Positions 1 to 11,866 of a DNA stretch of 64,000 bases are shown in pieces. The position numbers and the translations under genes are program-made. The stretch is from Lepidodermella squamata (lineage: Eukaryota; Gastrotricha): positions 744,001-808,000 of the forward strand of contig JBLDXI010000026.1 of NCBI GenBank assembly GCA_047495785.1, in the 5' to 3' direction. The number at the start of each line of letters is the position of its first letter. The first letter of the stretch is position 1. The notes under the pieces were generated by a model that searched no databases, was not told the DNA's origin, and worked only from the letters and a program-made list of their open reading frames with translations.

Positions 1-818
1 TGTTTGACTTTTCAATAGCAACAAATGTTGATGATAGTCATCGTAGGCAAGCGTACAGAAATGCAGGACAAAAGCGAAAGTTATTGCTCTAAAGAACAGG
101 GACTGGGGACTGCCAAATTCGAAGTTTGTTCGTGGCACCTATGAAAATAGAAGTGCGAACCTACAGCTCAAACTAAGGGAAACAGTGAGACAGAAATGGC
201 CTTGGCTGACCCTGAGACTTAATTTGCAGAGAAAAGGAAAAAATTCGATGTTCTTATAGTCACATGATAGATAAAACGCGTGATGCCGTATTAAAAGTTG
301 ACCTGTTTGGGTTTTTAGTCTCCTATTACTAGAAATTTTCATCACCATAAATACGAAACTCAAAGTAGGTCCAATTAATAAACTGCGGGTTGTATTAGAT
401 TAGATACTGACTGATCAGTGACATCAGCGTCGAGCCAAGTAAGGAGTCAAAAGCATCACTAATGAGTATTCTATAGGTGTCTGTGGATTCGTCGCTAGCT
501 CTAATTAAATGCACCCTCGACATTTGCACCGGCTCAGAAGCATTGTAAATGGGCGTATATCATTAGTAAATTTGGGACATCTCTAATCTGATGTCATGAA
601 TCCTTTATAAGCTCCTGCCATTTTATATTGAAGCAAATACAAAGAAATCTCCAGCATTTCATTACAGTTAAGATTAAAATAACAGCTAATAGTTTGAAAC
701 GGTGGAACGCCCGTTGAAATTCACTACATCAGGTTCCTGTGCCCACCTTCAGACCAACTAGATCACTTCCGCAACAGAACTTCTCGTCGCTTCTGCTTTG
801 TTTCGAAAAGCTCATAGC
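1..818. other. Intergenic, no gene seen
   Basis: AT-rich DNA upstream of NHR-a. The short open frames here lack a domain, signal peptide or splice support. A TTTATAA-like box near 603 lies about 210 bp before the NHR-a start codon and could be its promoter, but this is weak. Confidence 0.5.
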
Positions 819-1622
819 ATGGAGGAAAACGCGCCTGTTTTATGTCAGGTATGTGATAACATATAAAACTAATGAGACTAATATGATGAATTGCGATGTT
901 TTGTCAGATTTGTTCTTCCTTAGCTATCAGACGGAAAGAATACCAACCTAGGACTTGTCAAGCATGCCAAAAATTCTTCAGCCGCCATCACTCCAAGCGG
1001 TTCTTGCTGTTCTGTATCGCAGAGAATCCCCCTTGCTCAATTTTCGGTGAATTACGAGCAACGTGCAAGAAATGTCGCCTTGAGAAATGCTTTGAGACTG
1101 GCATGAAGGGTAAGCTGCATTATCTCATCCTGCATAACTCTCGAACATGTCCCTTCTTATCTAGCTGGTAAACGAAGACGTTTTGTTGAGAAATTTGTCG
1201 TAGCTAGAGAGCCGCAATTCATCGATGGAACGGCGATTGAAGAAGCTATCAGCATTTCGATGTTGGCTTTCACACTCCTTCACGGCATGGAATCGGTGAG
1301 ACTTGAAAATGGTGGGGAATTCCAAACACTAAAAAGGAAGATCTATTAAGGAATTGGGGAAACCCAAACCCGGATTGAAAAAGTCTTCAAATTCTTCCTT
1401 TTTGGTGGTGTGAAGTTTTCAACTTCTTAAAATAACGATCAGTCTTCTTTTTTATATTAATTATCTTATAGCTACCGCTGAAAATGTTTTCTGGAGATTT
1501 TAACGCGGATAAACATCGCGAGCTATCGCAAACGCATCTTCGCCAAAGTATGAGCGTCGGAAAGAACTACGCATCCTTTTTCAAAGGTTTGATATAACTC
1601 CAATATTAGCTCAATTATTATT

Positions 1623-1665
<43 letters not shown>

Positions 1666-4015
1666 GTTTTATTTAGTCCTCCTCTCGATTAAGCATCTAT
1701 ACCGTAAAAACGGTTTTGAGCAGGGCGAAGGCAGGCGAAAGATGGAAATCACCCACCCCCACAGTTGAAGATTCTACTTTTTCCAAAAAATTCATAATCA
1801 TTCATTGAGTCAACAATGTTGCGCCATTCAATTTTATCAAAAGATAGTAATTCAGTCAAGTGCAGATCAGGAATAATTTTAATTTCAAATTTATTTTCTT
1901 TTTCGCCGGATTTTTTATTTTTAGCTGGCTTTTTGCCTTTCTGATTTTTGGGTTGTCTTTTCTTCCGGCGAACTTCCTTAACAATGCCAACCATGTGTAG
2001 ACTTCTGTTTATGCCGTTTATCCACCTAGTTCGAGGTCTGCCTCTCGGTGCGAACCACCCGAACGGAGGTGTCCACGTATAAATCAAGTTCAGAAGGCCG
2101 TCCTCATCGTAATCACGAGATCTAATGATGTGTCCTGCTAGATATCTTAAACGCTGTTTTTCAATGATGCGGCTGACTTCGATCAGACCTCCGCACAATG
2201 CCAATCTAATGTCAATGTTAGGAATATAATCCATCAGGTGTATACGTAGCCAACGATATTCTATAACATTCAACCTATTTTCCTGGCTTGAAGAAATATT
2301 CCAGGATTCGCAGGCGTAGATGATGGTAGGTACGATGACGCAAGTGAGTACTTTCAATTTGGTTTGTAATGACACATGATTCCTACTGCACATGAATTTA
2401 TTCATCGCACCAAATACGCTGCCAGCCTTTGAAATTCTATAATTTAATTCTTCGTCAATGCGACCGTCGCTGGTTATAATGCTACCTAAGTATTTGAATT
2501 TGGAAACCTTTTCCAGTTTCGATCCGCGCAGCTCTAGTTCATAATTTCTTACTGCAGCATCGTCCTGGAAATGATAATGTATTGAGTTTTTGCCATGTTA
2601 ATTTTCAATCCTAATTCTTCGCATGCCATGTCAAAAATTTCTAGAAGGCGCTTAATTTCGTCATGGTTCATGCCTAGGAGAGTTCCATCATCGGCGAAAG
2701 CTAATAAATTTAGATAATCACCGTTGTTCATAGGGAAACCAAATTTTGTGTCGTATAATTTTACGCAAATTTTGTTAAAAGTAGCAATGAAAAGCAGAGG
2801 GGACAGCGGGCAGCCTTGCCTTAGACCCCTAGTTACATAGAAAAATTCGGAGACCTCAGAATCCACTTTTACCGCAACTTTATTTACTTTATATAGACTC
2901 TTAATCGCGTCAATAAGGCTAGTTTCAACACCCATGTTTTCCAAGGCTGTCCAAACCTTTTCCCTATCAACCAGATCATAGGCTTTCTCGAGGTCAATGA
3001 AGACAAGATGAAGTTCTTCGCGAAAGAAAATAATTTTTTCAATTATTTGTCTAAGAACAAAAATGCAATCACGGGTGCCTTTAAGAGGCTGAAATCCGAA
3101 TTGTAATTTGGAGATTTTCGATCCAATCAAAGACCTTAGTTTTCTTTCGAGGATAACAGCATAAAGTTTACCTGCAACAGAAAGCAGACTGATGCCTCGA
3201 TAATTTTGACACTTGGATTTTCACCCTTATTTTTATAAATCCGAGTAATAAGGGCGGTGGACCATTCCTTGGGGACCTTCTTTTCCCGCCAGGCTTGATT
3301 TAAAATTTCACCTAACCATTTGATATTTGTTTCTGACAAAGCTTTGATCATCTCAAGTCTAATTTCGTCCGGGGCCTTATTATTTATTTACAGAGAAATT
3401 CGGTCTGGGCAAACAGGAAATCCAAGCAGCTTTCGTATCTGGCTGGCCAGCGATAGGATCTTCGCTGTCGTGTCTCCCTGGCAATGCCGTTTCCAAGCTA
3501 CACATAAGCAATGATGTCAAGCAATGGCTCCTCCAAGATCATCCCGAATTTAAGGTTAGGATTAAAAGATAATGAATCTATCCTATATATTATAACAAAA
3601 TGCAAAAGAACCCAGTTGATTCAGCTACAGAACTTGCTGCAGTTATGGAGAAATGGAATCCTTCGCTATTACAAGCATCAATTTTCTTCGCATTGCAGCT
3701 TTTCAACGGTTAGCCAAGTATATTTGTGTTTGATCGAGCTTTAAGCTTTACTTCATCTCAGTAAATGTCTGCAGCAAATTCCCGCAATTGGATAGTTTAC
3801 GGCGACTATACATGACTGCTTTCAAAATGATCGCCTCGCTCGAGGACAAGCAGCTTAGGCCGATCGATTCTATCATGTTTATGAATCAATCAAGCGCTGC
3901 CTCGGCTAAATTGGTCGACAGCGTGAATCAGCATGTTATTATATACGTCGAAAAGAAAGGGGCGTTGTCAATTAGTGAAAATCTACAGCTTTTGGTTGAA
4001 CAAGCTTTCATGTGA
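819..4015 (+). CDS. Nuclear hormone receptor NHR-a
   Basis: Ligand-type transcription factor with an N-terminal zinc-finger DNA-binding domain and a C-terminal helical ligand-binding domain. Exons: 819-848, 908-1109, 1165-1295, 1472-1586, 3394-3554, 3609-3708, 3762-4015; all phases agree and give 330 aa. The first CxxC is split by intron 1 (..LCQ then ICSS..). Finger 1 ends in CQACQKFF and finger 2 reads C-x6-C-x9-C-x2-C ending KKC. The P-box C-Q-A-C-Q-K-F-F differs from the usual vertebrate and nematode forms, and 14 residues separate the two cysteine pairs of finger 1. LBD exons 5 and 6 (161 and 100 nt) match NHR-d exons in length and sequence (CLPGNA, WNPSL). Intron 4 is 1.8 kb because a LINE inserted antisense, yet the frame is intact. 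It ends 46 bp from the convergent MADF gene. Ligand and targets are unknown. Confidence 0.88.
1624..1664. repeat. (AAT)n microsatellite, LINE 3' tail
   Basis: About 13 copies of the trinucleotide AAT/TAA. It abuts the 3' end of the antisense LINE, so it is probably the simple-repeat tail such retrotransposons carry. Confidence 0.85.
1664..3385 (-). mobile_element. 5'-truncated, frameshifted non-LTR retrotransposon (LINE)
   Basis: Reverse-transcriptase fragment on the minus strand. Visible features are a GLRQGCPLSPLLF block near 2815 and the catalytic FADD motif near 2690, followed by a C-terminal part with a YACESW motif near 2310 and GRPRTRW near 2030. The endonuclease domain is absent, so the copy is 5' truncated. 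At least two frameshifts break it, near 3225 and near 2560, so it cannot be active. The (AAT)n tract marks its 3' end. It lies entirely within intron 4 of NHR-a in antisense orientation. The RT and C-terminal motifs suggest an RTE-like clade, but the clade is uncertain. Confidence 0.88.
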
Positions 4016-4061
4016 CATTCTGGCTCTGAAATAACTCGGAATAATTGTTGTAAACGTAACT

Positions 4062-4887
4062 TTATTCGCCGTCTTGAAAATGCTGAGGAAAAACAGTATT
4101 AGCCAGTGATGTAGATGTAGGACTTTTCAATGTTGAGTACTTGACCCTAAATAGTACTTGAGCAATTTCCGTCATAGCAAGATCTCGATTGAAAGAATTC
4201 ATTGTCTTTAAAGACTCAGCGACATATCGCCCAAAGTGATCCGCAGCAGTCACGACATCCCCAGGCAACTGAGGTCTTGAAGAATTGCTATTTGCTGCGC
4301 TGTCATCTTGGCTAGGGGGCAGCCTTCTCTTTCGCTGGGTCGAGAAATTAGGCGCTGATAGATTGAGAGCTGGGGACACTGGGGGCGATGGCCCAGGTTG
4401 CTCTTCATTAGCACTAGACGCCCAAAATGACATCGCGTTTTGGAAACTCTCGTCGTTGTCGAATTCCTGTTGAAGAAATCGTAATTTAACCCTCATGAAA
4501 TAATCTGAATTCTACCTTTTCCTCCTTATCATCGACCTCGCCCATAAAACGAAGGCGGTCATACCATTTCCAGGTAGCGGCATTATTCGGCCGTACAGCG
4601 ACTTTTTTAGATTCGCGATTGAACTGCGTCCGCAGCAAATTGACTTGACTCTTGATATCTTCAACTGAAAATGAAAGATTACGAGTATTTCAGACCAGGA
4701 CACAGTGAGTTTTCTTACCGTTAACGTTAATTTCAGCTGAAAGATCGGCCCATGCTTCTTGCCGAGTGGCCGTGCACTTGTACTCAGCTGATTTTGAATT
4801 CCAAAGAGCCGGTCGCCTTTCGTAGCCAGCAATAAGCTTCTCCTTCATCTCATCGTTCCAGACGTAAGACTGCTTCGTATTCAGCAT
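4062..4887 (-). CDS. MADF/BESS-domain transcription factor (Adf-1 type)
   Basis: Likely a DNA-binding protein of the MADF family, which joins an N-terminal Myb/SANT-like MADF domain to a C-terminal BESS protein-interaction motif. Exons 4887-4719, 4664-4516 and 4466-4062 give 240 aa with consistent phases. Residues about 14-105 carry the MADF pattern: ERRPALW, then EYK, then EAWADLSAEI, ending near YDRLRFMG. The middle is rich in Pro and Ser. A BESS-like helix (HFGRYVAESLKTM) lies near residue 190. It is convergent with NHR-a, 46 bp apart, so their 3' UTRs probably overlap. The domain call is by motif only. Confidence 0.82.
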
Positions 4888-5602
4888 TTTTTGGAGCCAA
4901 AAGTAGCCTCAATTTTACGACTATTTATTCACTGCGAGAATTTTATACTTTGAGCTGTGTGAGCAGTTGAGAATAAAGAGAGTGAGTGAGAGTGTGTCTA
5001 GTAATGCATTCATTCAAACAAATGCGTGCTAAGCATAGACGAAGCACATAAAAACAGACACGCAGACATGCAGTCAAACACCGGCCTGCATTGAGTATGA
5101 AAACATGCATGGACGCTGCCATGTGCGCTGCGCGAGCAAACAAAACATTGCGCCAGACGCCCGCTGGGTATTGTGTATGAAATACACGCAAACAATGGCA
5201 ACACGCGTATTCACGCCGGATGGAAGCACCAAACTCATTCACAAACAAATACGGCATTTCGTTACCAGCGCAATGTTAACGCTGTATTACGTTGTAGCAC
5301 ACAGTCGTATTACGGATTTGAACTATTACCATAGTAAGACCCATCTGTTGTCTAACTATAACGATGAAAATTTGATAACAACTCGTTTCAATCGATGAGA
5401 TTTTTTATGTTGGCAATAGTTTATTGATGAATCAATGTCCGGACTAATGATTATAAGATTCTCCTCATATCAGAAGTCAGTTTTTCCCAAATAAATAAAG
5501 CCTAAATTACCCACAAATATGAGAAAATCATATTGCTGGTAAGAGGATCAACAAACGCCAGCTGACTACGAAGAACATTCTAGTTATGAAAGCTTCTAGC
5601 AA
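4888..5602. other. Intergenic, compositionally distinct
   Basis: The stretch about 4940-5330 is less AT-rich than its neighbours and has open frames on both strands, but shows no recognisable domain, splice pattern or terminal repeats. A decayed mobile fragment is possible. Confidence 0.35.
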
Positions 5603-8140
5603 TCAACTTGAATCTTTGGCTTTTGTTTGCTTTTGCGCCGAGCTTTTCGATGAAGAGCTGCTCGTTTTTGATGAAACACGTGAGGATTTGCTTGTATCTC
5701 TCGGCGGTGGCGAAATGTATGATACACCATCATCGAACTTGACGTGCTTCGCTGGTTTCGGCGGAGTCTCCTTTACCTGTGGCTCTTGGTTTGTTACCAA
5801 TGAATCCTTATCGATCGTCTTTGCAGCTTTTTCCGCCTCCATTCGTTCCAGCCAGTCGTCTGTGTATTCTGGTAGATTCAACTGAGTCTCTAGGCTTTCT
5901 AATCTTCGAAAGGCCTGTTCTCGGTTGTAGTTCATTGTAGCTATCAGGTAAGCTATGCTATCCTCGGTGGTTTTCAAAGTATGTTCGATTCGGTCAACCT
6001 ATGAAGAACAGGGATACATAAGGACATTGCATGATAGATAGATTTCATTACCATTTTAGAGAAGGCTTTCGCTTCTTCATCTTGTTTAAGAATAGCCTCT
6101 TCGTCCAGCTTGTTTTCGCGCCTCAAAATTTGAGTTCCCTTGTCCACAATCTTTTGAATAGCTCCTTGATAGTCGTCCAAAACATCGTACAAGTCCTCTT
6201 TCGATAGTGAGAACAAATGGGTATAGCCTGAAAGTTCATGGAAGTGAAAGCTTGGGTTCTAGATTCGGATTCCTACCTTTGCAGCGAATGTTAGCTGTAC
6301 GTCTGTTTCCTGTGCGGCTTCCAGGGATACTCAGCAAACTGATCTCCCCGAAAACTGTCCCTTGGCCCAGAGTAACGAAAACCTTGGAACCATCGTCCGA
6401 AACAACTTCAAGCGATCCCAGTTTGACGACATACATCTCCTTCCCAATGTCGCCTATCAAATAGCTCGATTTTAGATATGAATTGGAGAATCAGTGGAAA
6501 TAAGGAACCTTTTTTGCAGACGTAATCTTGAGGACTGAAAACTTGCAGTTGAAATCGGCTGACCAACTCAATCAGAACTGTGTTGTCCATGTCAGCAAAT
6601 AGAGGGACTTTCTTCAATGAGTTCAAATGAAGGTCCTGTGCAAGCTCTATCGGCATGAACTGAAGGAATACAACTTTTTATGCAAAACTAGTCTCACATA
6701 CCTGATTTTATCCGATCGGATAAGGGTTTTATGGCCTGTAATTATTGAGAAAAACTTCAATTAAAGTTTTTGTCTGTGAATTTTCTTACTTTGTTTCCAC
6801 TGCCAAGCACATTGTTTTCGTTGGAGTAAACAAACCATTTCACGACCTTTGCGTAAACGTCCTTTGGAATTTTAGACGATGTGAGGTAGGATCTGACTCC
6901 ATCCAGCTGGCGATTGAAAGCATCGTCATTCACGTTGAGATTATCGATGATCTCACCAAGCCTTCCCACTACAACCGCAAAACCTTATAAATATCACTAG
7001 CACAATACACGATATCATACCGATAAAGCCAAATAAAGACATTCCCATTAAATAAACACCGATTTCGATGATGAATTCTATGGGTTTTTTTGGAAGTGGC
7101 TGTTCACCCATAAACGTTATCATCATGTGGCCCCATAATAAACATTTGGTGAATCGCGATAAGAAAGGCAACTCCGATTTCTCTTTTGACAAAGCGAAGT
7201 CGTCATCGGTTTCTCCCCATCCAACAGATTTAGAGTAGGCGTGATAGAAAGCAGTATTGTACAAGATGCAAACCACTGTAATGAACACGATTTGCCTGTT
7301 GAAGTACAATGACATATATGAGAACCTTATCCCAAAATCATTACCAAAATCGATATAAATTCGGTAGCGCCACAATCGTTTCAACGCGATCGTTCATCTC
7401 GCTGTAGACGCCCATTTTCAGCAATCGATTGACCCGGCAAATGACGTAATCAAACCCGTAAGGAATATAAATCAGGTCTGTTGGTAGGATAGCAAGCAAA
7501 TCGATGACGAAGGTTCGGCTTTTCAGGTAGTGTTTTGCTATCAGTTTGATGTCGTAGATTTGAATGCCTTGTAGGTAGTATCGCTTTCGAGTTTTAAGGA
7601 GCATTTCTATCAAATAGGTCGCATCAGCTACGTAGTCCAAAGTTAGCCACTGCGGAAAGTAGGCGTATCTGTTATTCCAGAGTTCACTATATACGAATGA
7701 AAACTTGCTATTTCGAGATATTCTTGATTAAGATCGGAAAAGGATGCTCTTATTGGAACGAAAACAGCGTTGTAGCAGAACGCGATCGAGGTTACGATCA
7801 TCCATGAAAAGTAGATTGGAGAATAGTAGTCCACTGTGTACTCATAAGTTAAGCTGTTGGAAAATTGAAAATGTCAAACGCATCTGAAAGACTAAAGACT
7901 CTGTCATACTAGCGAAGTCGGGCCAAAATTCGATGAGGTAGAGTGCTGGCATTCTCCCTTAATCTTCCGGCAATCCTTGAAATAGATTTAACAGATATTT
8001 TGGCCCAATCAGGAGAAAAGCACTCACGATGTGAAAGCTGCCAATCGAAGTATTGGAATCAGCTTGTCCAGGGTTCTTTTTAGGAGACTTCTTCCCGAGC
8101 CCTTATGGCTCGGACATGAGCAGAAGGCTGAGCAGACCAT
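5603..8140 (-). CDS. Cyclic-nucleotide-gated channel alpha-like subunit, copy A
   Basis: Six-TM cation channel of the CNGA/TAX-4 type, opened by cGMP or cAMP at the plasma membrane. Exons (minus): 8140-8028, 7975-7910, 7853-7709, 7649-7345, 7295-7021, 6968-6790, 6735-6702, 6646-6509, 6453-6277, 6227-6052, 5998-5603; 667 aa. TM1 begins near [14 protein letters not shown]; a pore segment reads [10 protein letters not shown] where CNGA channels normally have TTIGETPPP. The C-linker follows, then a complete cNMP-binding domain ([23 protein letters not shown] with the phosphate-binding Arg-Thr). The tail is Ser/Lys-rich. Intron 3 appears to use a GC donor (GAAATA then gcaagt). It lies 253 bp downstream of paralog B on the same strand, a tandem duplication. 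The altered pore may change ion selectivity. Confidence 0.93.
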
Positions 8141-8393
8141 GATAGATAAAATTGACGCAACGTGTACTTGCCTATAATTTTTCAGGCTTTTATACCCGAT
8201 CTTTGGCTCTTATCAATTCATTACAGACATTTGAGACCGGCTAAGCTGATGAACTTGAAATAAAGTACATTCTGCTTGATTTAATCTATCGGTGCATAGA
8301 TTTTATTAAAACAGGTACAGAGTCGTGATTGGCACAATTTTCATCGTTCATAACGATATGAATATACTTGCACACGAATCTCGACAACAATCA

Positions 8394-11092
8394 TCAATTC
8401 AGTTTATCCCATTTTCGTGGCAGATTGTAGACTGGAGGTGAAACACTAGGCCCCGGTGAAGGAATAGACGGTGAAGGTGAACACTCAGATTGCAGATTCG
8501 GCGTCTTGGGAGTATCAGGTGTCGGAACATTTGGTGTTTCGACTATTTCCTCCATTGGAACTTCATCGACAAATCTTACCTTCTTCCTCTTAACTGGCTC
8601 CGTATCCGCAGCACCCTCATTCACCTCGTCTTTCTTATCTTCATCCTGCTTTTCCACGATCATTTCTTGCTCCACAGGAGGATTCTCAATGGCAGGCTCC
8701 TCTCGCGGCTTATCTTGAATTTCATCACTCGTTTCACCTTGAATAGAGGGTTCAGTCTCTTCGTCCTCGTCTCTTGGTAGTAGCGATATCTTTTTCATTA
8801 AAATCTCGAGCCTTTCAACTCTCTTGTAAGCCATCTCGCGATTGTATCGCATCGTGGCAGTCAAATAAGCAATAGAATTCTCCGTTCTTTGAATCGATTT
8901 GGTCAACCGGTCAACGAGAGCTGTAAATGCGGCCTCTTCCGCGTCCTTCCTCACAATAGCCTCTTCGTCCAGCTTATTTTCCTTACGAAGAATCTCAGTA
9001 CCTATTATCCGGATAATCTCACGGCTATCAGTAACTAAGGAAATTGTTTACCTTTATCAACCAGTTTTTGCATTGCACCTGGATAATCCTCAAGTACGTC
9101 GTATAGGTCCTCTTTCGATAAAGAAAACAAATTTGAGTACCCTGTATGGGAAAAATTAGAAAAGATCGAATTGAATTGAATGGCCATACCTTTGCTTCGA
9201 ACATTGGCTGTTCTTCTATTCCCTGTTCTGCTCCCAGGTATGCTTAGAAGGCTGATCTCGCCGAACACAACGCCTTGTCCCAGGGTTACAAAAACTTTCT
9301 TCCCGTCATCTGAAACAACTTCGAGAGACCCTAGTTTCACTATGTACATCTCCTTCCCAATGTCGCCTGTGAAATGCAAAGAATAGTTCATCTTTCCGAC
9401 GATAACAAGACTATTAACCCTTCTTGCAAACGTAATCTTGCGGGCTGAAGACTTGAAGTTTAAGGCGGCCCACTAGCTCAATGAGCAGGGTATTATCCAA
9501 GTCGGCGAAGAGGGCAACTTTTTTCAGTGAATCAAGATGTAAATCCTTTGCGATTTCTATGCAAAGACAACGACGTTTCATCCTAAAGGTAAGAAACGTA
9601 AGTAAACTAACCAGCTTTCAAACGGTCTGGAAGTGGTTTCAGGGCCTTGTTAGCAGTTCCGAGAACATTGTTTTCATAGGCATAACAGAACCAATTTACA
9701 ACCTTTAGGAGCACAATTCGTAAAAAAATTGACATTTATAGGCTGAATTTATCCCCATACCTTCGTGTAACAATCTTTGGGAACATTTGAGTTCTGCATG
9801 TAATCGCGAACATCGTCCAGCTGCCGGTTGAATGCGTCTTCGTTGACGCTCAAGTTATCAATAATTTCACCAATTCTGCCGACTAAAGACAGAACAATTT
9901 GATGCTGCTCATCCATTGCGTTCTGCCTTACCAATGAATCCGAAAAGAGATAAACCAAGAATGTAGATCACTACTTCGATGATGTACTGAACAGGAGTTT
10001 GTGGCATCGGCTGTTCGGCAATGAAAGTGATCATCATCGCTCCCCAAAAGAGACATTTGACGAAACTGATACATATCACATTAATTTACGACTTATTTGA
10101 GAGAATTTCCATACCGGTTGTAGAAGGGTAGTTCGGAATATTCTTTGGCTAGTGGGAAGTCTTGAGGTGAATTGCCCCAGCCTACAGCCTTGGAGTATGA
10201 GTGATAAAAGACCGTCGAATAGAGGATGCATAGCAGAGTGTAGAAAACTGTGTTCCTTCAAAATAAAACGGAGGACATTGCTTTCAATTTTTACTATAAG
10301 CTGTCTCTAACCAGAATCTAAAGGCGTTGGGAAAAGCCGCTGTTGACTCGACGCGGTCGTTCATTTCAGAAAAGCGACTGACTTTGAAGAGCCGGTTCAT
10401 CCTACAGATGACGTATTCGAGCCCGAATGGGATGTAGATGAGATCGGTGGGCAGAATGCTAATAACGTCGATTACGAATTCCCAACTTCGAAAATACCGT
10501 CTCCGGAGTAGCTTCAAGTCATAGATTTGCAGACCTTGCTGATAGTAGCGTTTTCTCGATCGTAGCAACATATCGATGAGGTAAACAGCATCACAAGCGT
10601 AATCAATCGGCAGCCACTGAGATGAGAATTATTTATGAATAGAAGTCCATAGCCGTGAAAAACAAACAATTTTTATGTTATCCATGTTGAAGTCAACGAA
10701 TGACGCTCGAAGTGGGATGAAAATAACGTTGTAGCAGAAAGCGATTGATGTAGCAACTAGCCAGTAGTAGTATATAGGAGTGTCTTGATCCAAAGTCGCT
10801 TCGAACACGAATCTGTTAGCAAATTTGTTGACATGACTACAATTCCTCAATTTTTCCTCAAACCGGTGAATATTGAGAGCAACTTCTTGCGGCCATTTGT
10901 GAAGTCTCTTCGCGGCATCGAGTGAGACTCTGAATGAAAGACAATTTAAAATGAAGCTGATGAAAATGCTAAATATGTAAACCTTTTCAACGCAGCGATT
11001 TGCAAACGAGGGAAAAGTTTGACTTTATCGATCGTCCGTCTTAAAAGGCCAACCTTGACAGCAGTTAATAGATTTTCGGGATCAGAAGCCAT
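8394..11092 (-). CDS. Cyclic-nucleotide-gated channel alpha-like subunit, copy B
   Basis: Tandem paralog of copy A. Exons (minus): 11092-10983, 10929-10864, 10812-10668, 10616-10312, 10255-10115, 10065-9932, 9882-9761, 9702-9612, 9556-9419, 9366-9190, 9141-9052, 9001-8394; 708 aa. Six exons have exactly the same length as in copy A (66, 145, 305, 138, 177 nt, and 141+134 equal to A's 275). It has extra introns in the pore and CNBD regions, and one C-linker intron sits elsewhere. The pore reads [10 protein letters not shown]: the filter glycine kept in copy A is alanine here, while the glutamate stays. The CNBD is intact ([23 protein letters not shown]). The tail is longer and rich in Glu and Pro. 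The two could form a heteromer. Confidence 0.93.
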
Positions 11093-11866
11093 TCTCGACG
11101 AATGTCATGCAGGAGAGGCAAGGATAGCCTGCAATCAGTCCGTTGTTAGATTTGTTTACTTCTTTATAGATCAGTAATAGCTTTCATCTTACGCGTAAAC
11201 AATTGCTATAATACCTGCAATTAGAACTAATACTTTGAGGAGAAAACAACAGCAACAATGCTGTCCTTTATTGTTTATATCTTCGAAACGAGAGGTTGAT
11301 ATTTACACGAACAGTACAGAAACGGACAAACACACGTGTAGTAAGTATATTGGAAAAGACTTCCCGATAGTTCAAGCAACTTCGAAAAAGCTTCCTTCAA
11401 TCTAAATCATGATTCGATTCGAGAATATCTGGCAATGTTTGAAGTACTTTATTCGGAATGCGTTGAGCAGTTGCAAAAAGCTCGAGAATAGGCAGCGAAG
11501 TGATGCCCTTTCTTGTTCTTTCCATTCAAATTCACCATCTGCAAACAGCTTCAACATACCAACATGCGGCATAATGACAGCAATTGCCTGGTGTCTTCAC
11601 GGTTAGATGTCTTTCGTCAGATAGATCAGATTGCTACTGCGGAGATCTCAACATTTCTGATACCTTTCACATAAATTTCAACCCGCAGTCAAGATTTCAC
11701 TATCTTCATAATCAGATTCAGCTGGATTTTGGAGTTATATCTTTAGCAACTCATTTTACTCATTTTTTAACTTTTAGCGACTTGTCGGGGATTGAAAAAG
11801 AGACACGGCGAGTTTTGACAGAAATTCCGCTGATCAGATTATTTACTCCTCAATCGATTAGTAAAC
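11093..11866. other. Intergenic, no gene seen
   Basis: The 5' region of CNG copy B and the 3' region of NHR-b. The open frame at 11584-11901 (+) mostly runs antisense to NHR-b and is not supported. Confidence 0.5.

Noticed and set aside
4943-5398. Overlapping frames on both strands in a less AT-rich block
   Set aside because: No domain or homologous motif; coding on both strands at once is a composition effect.
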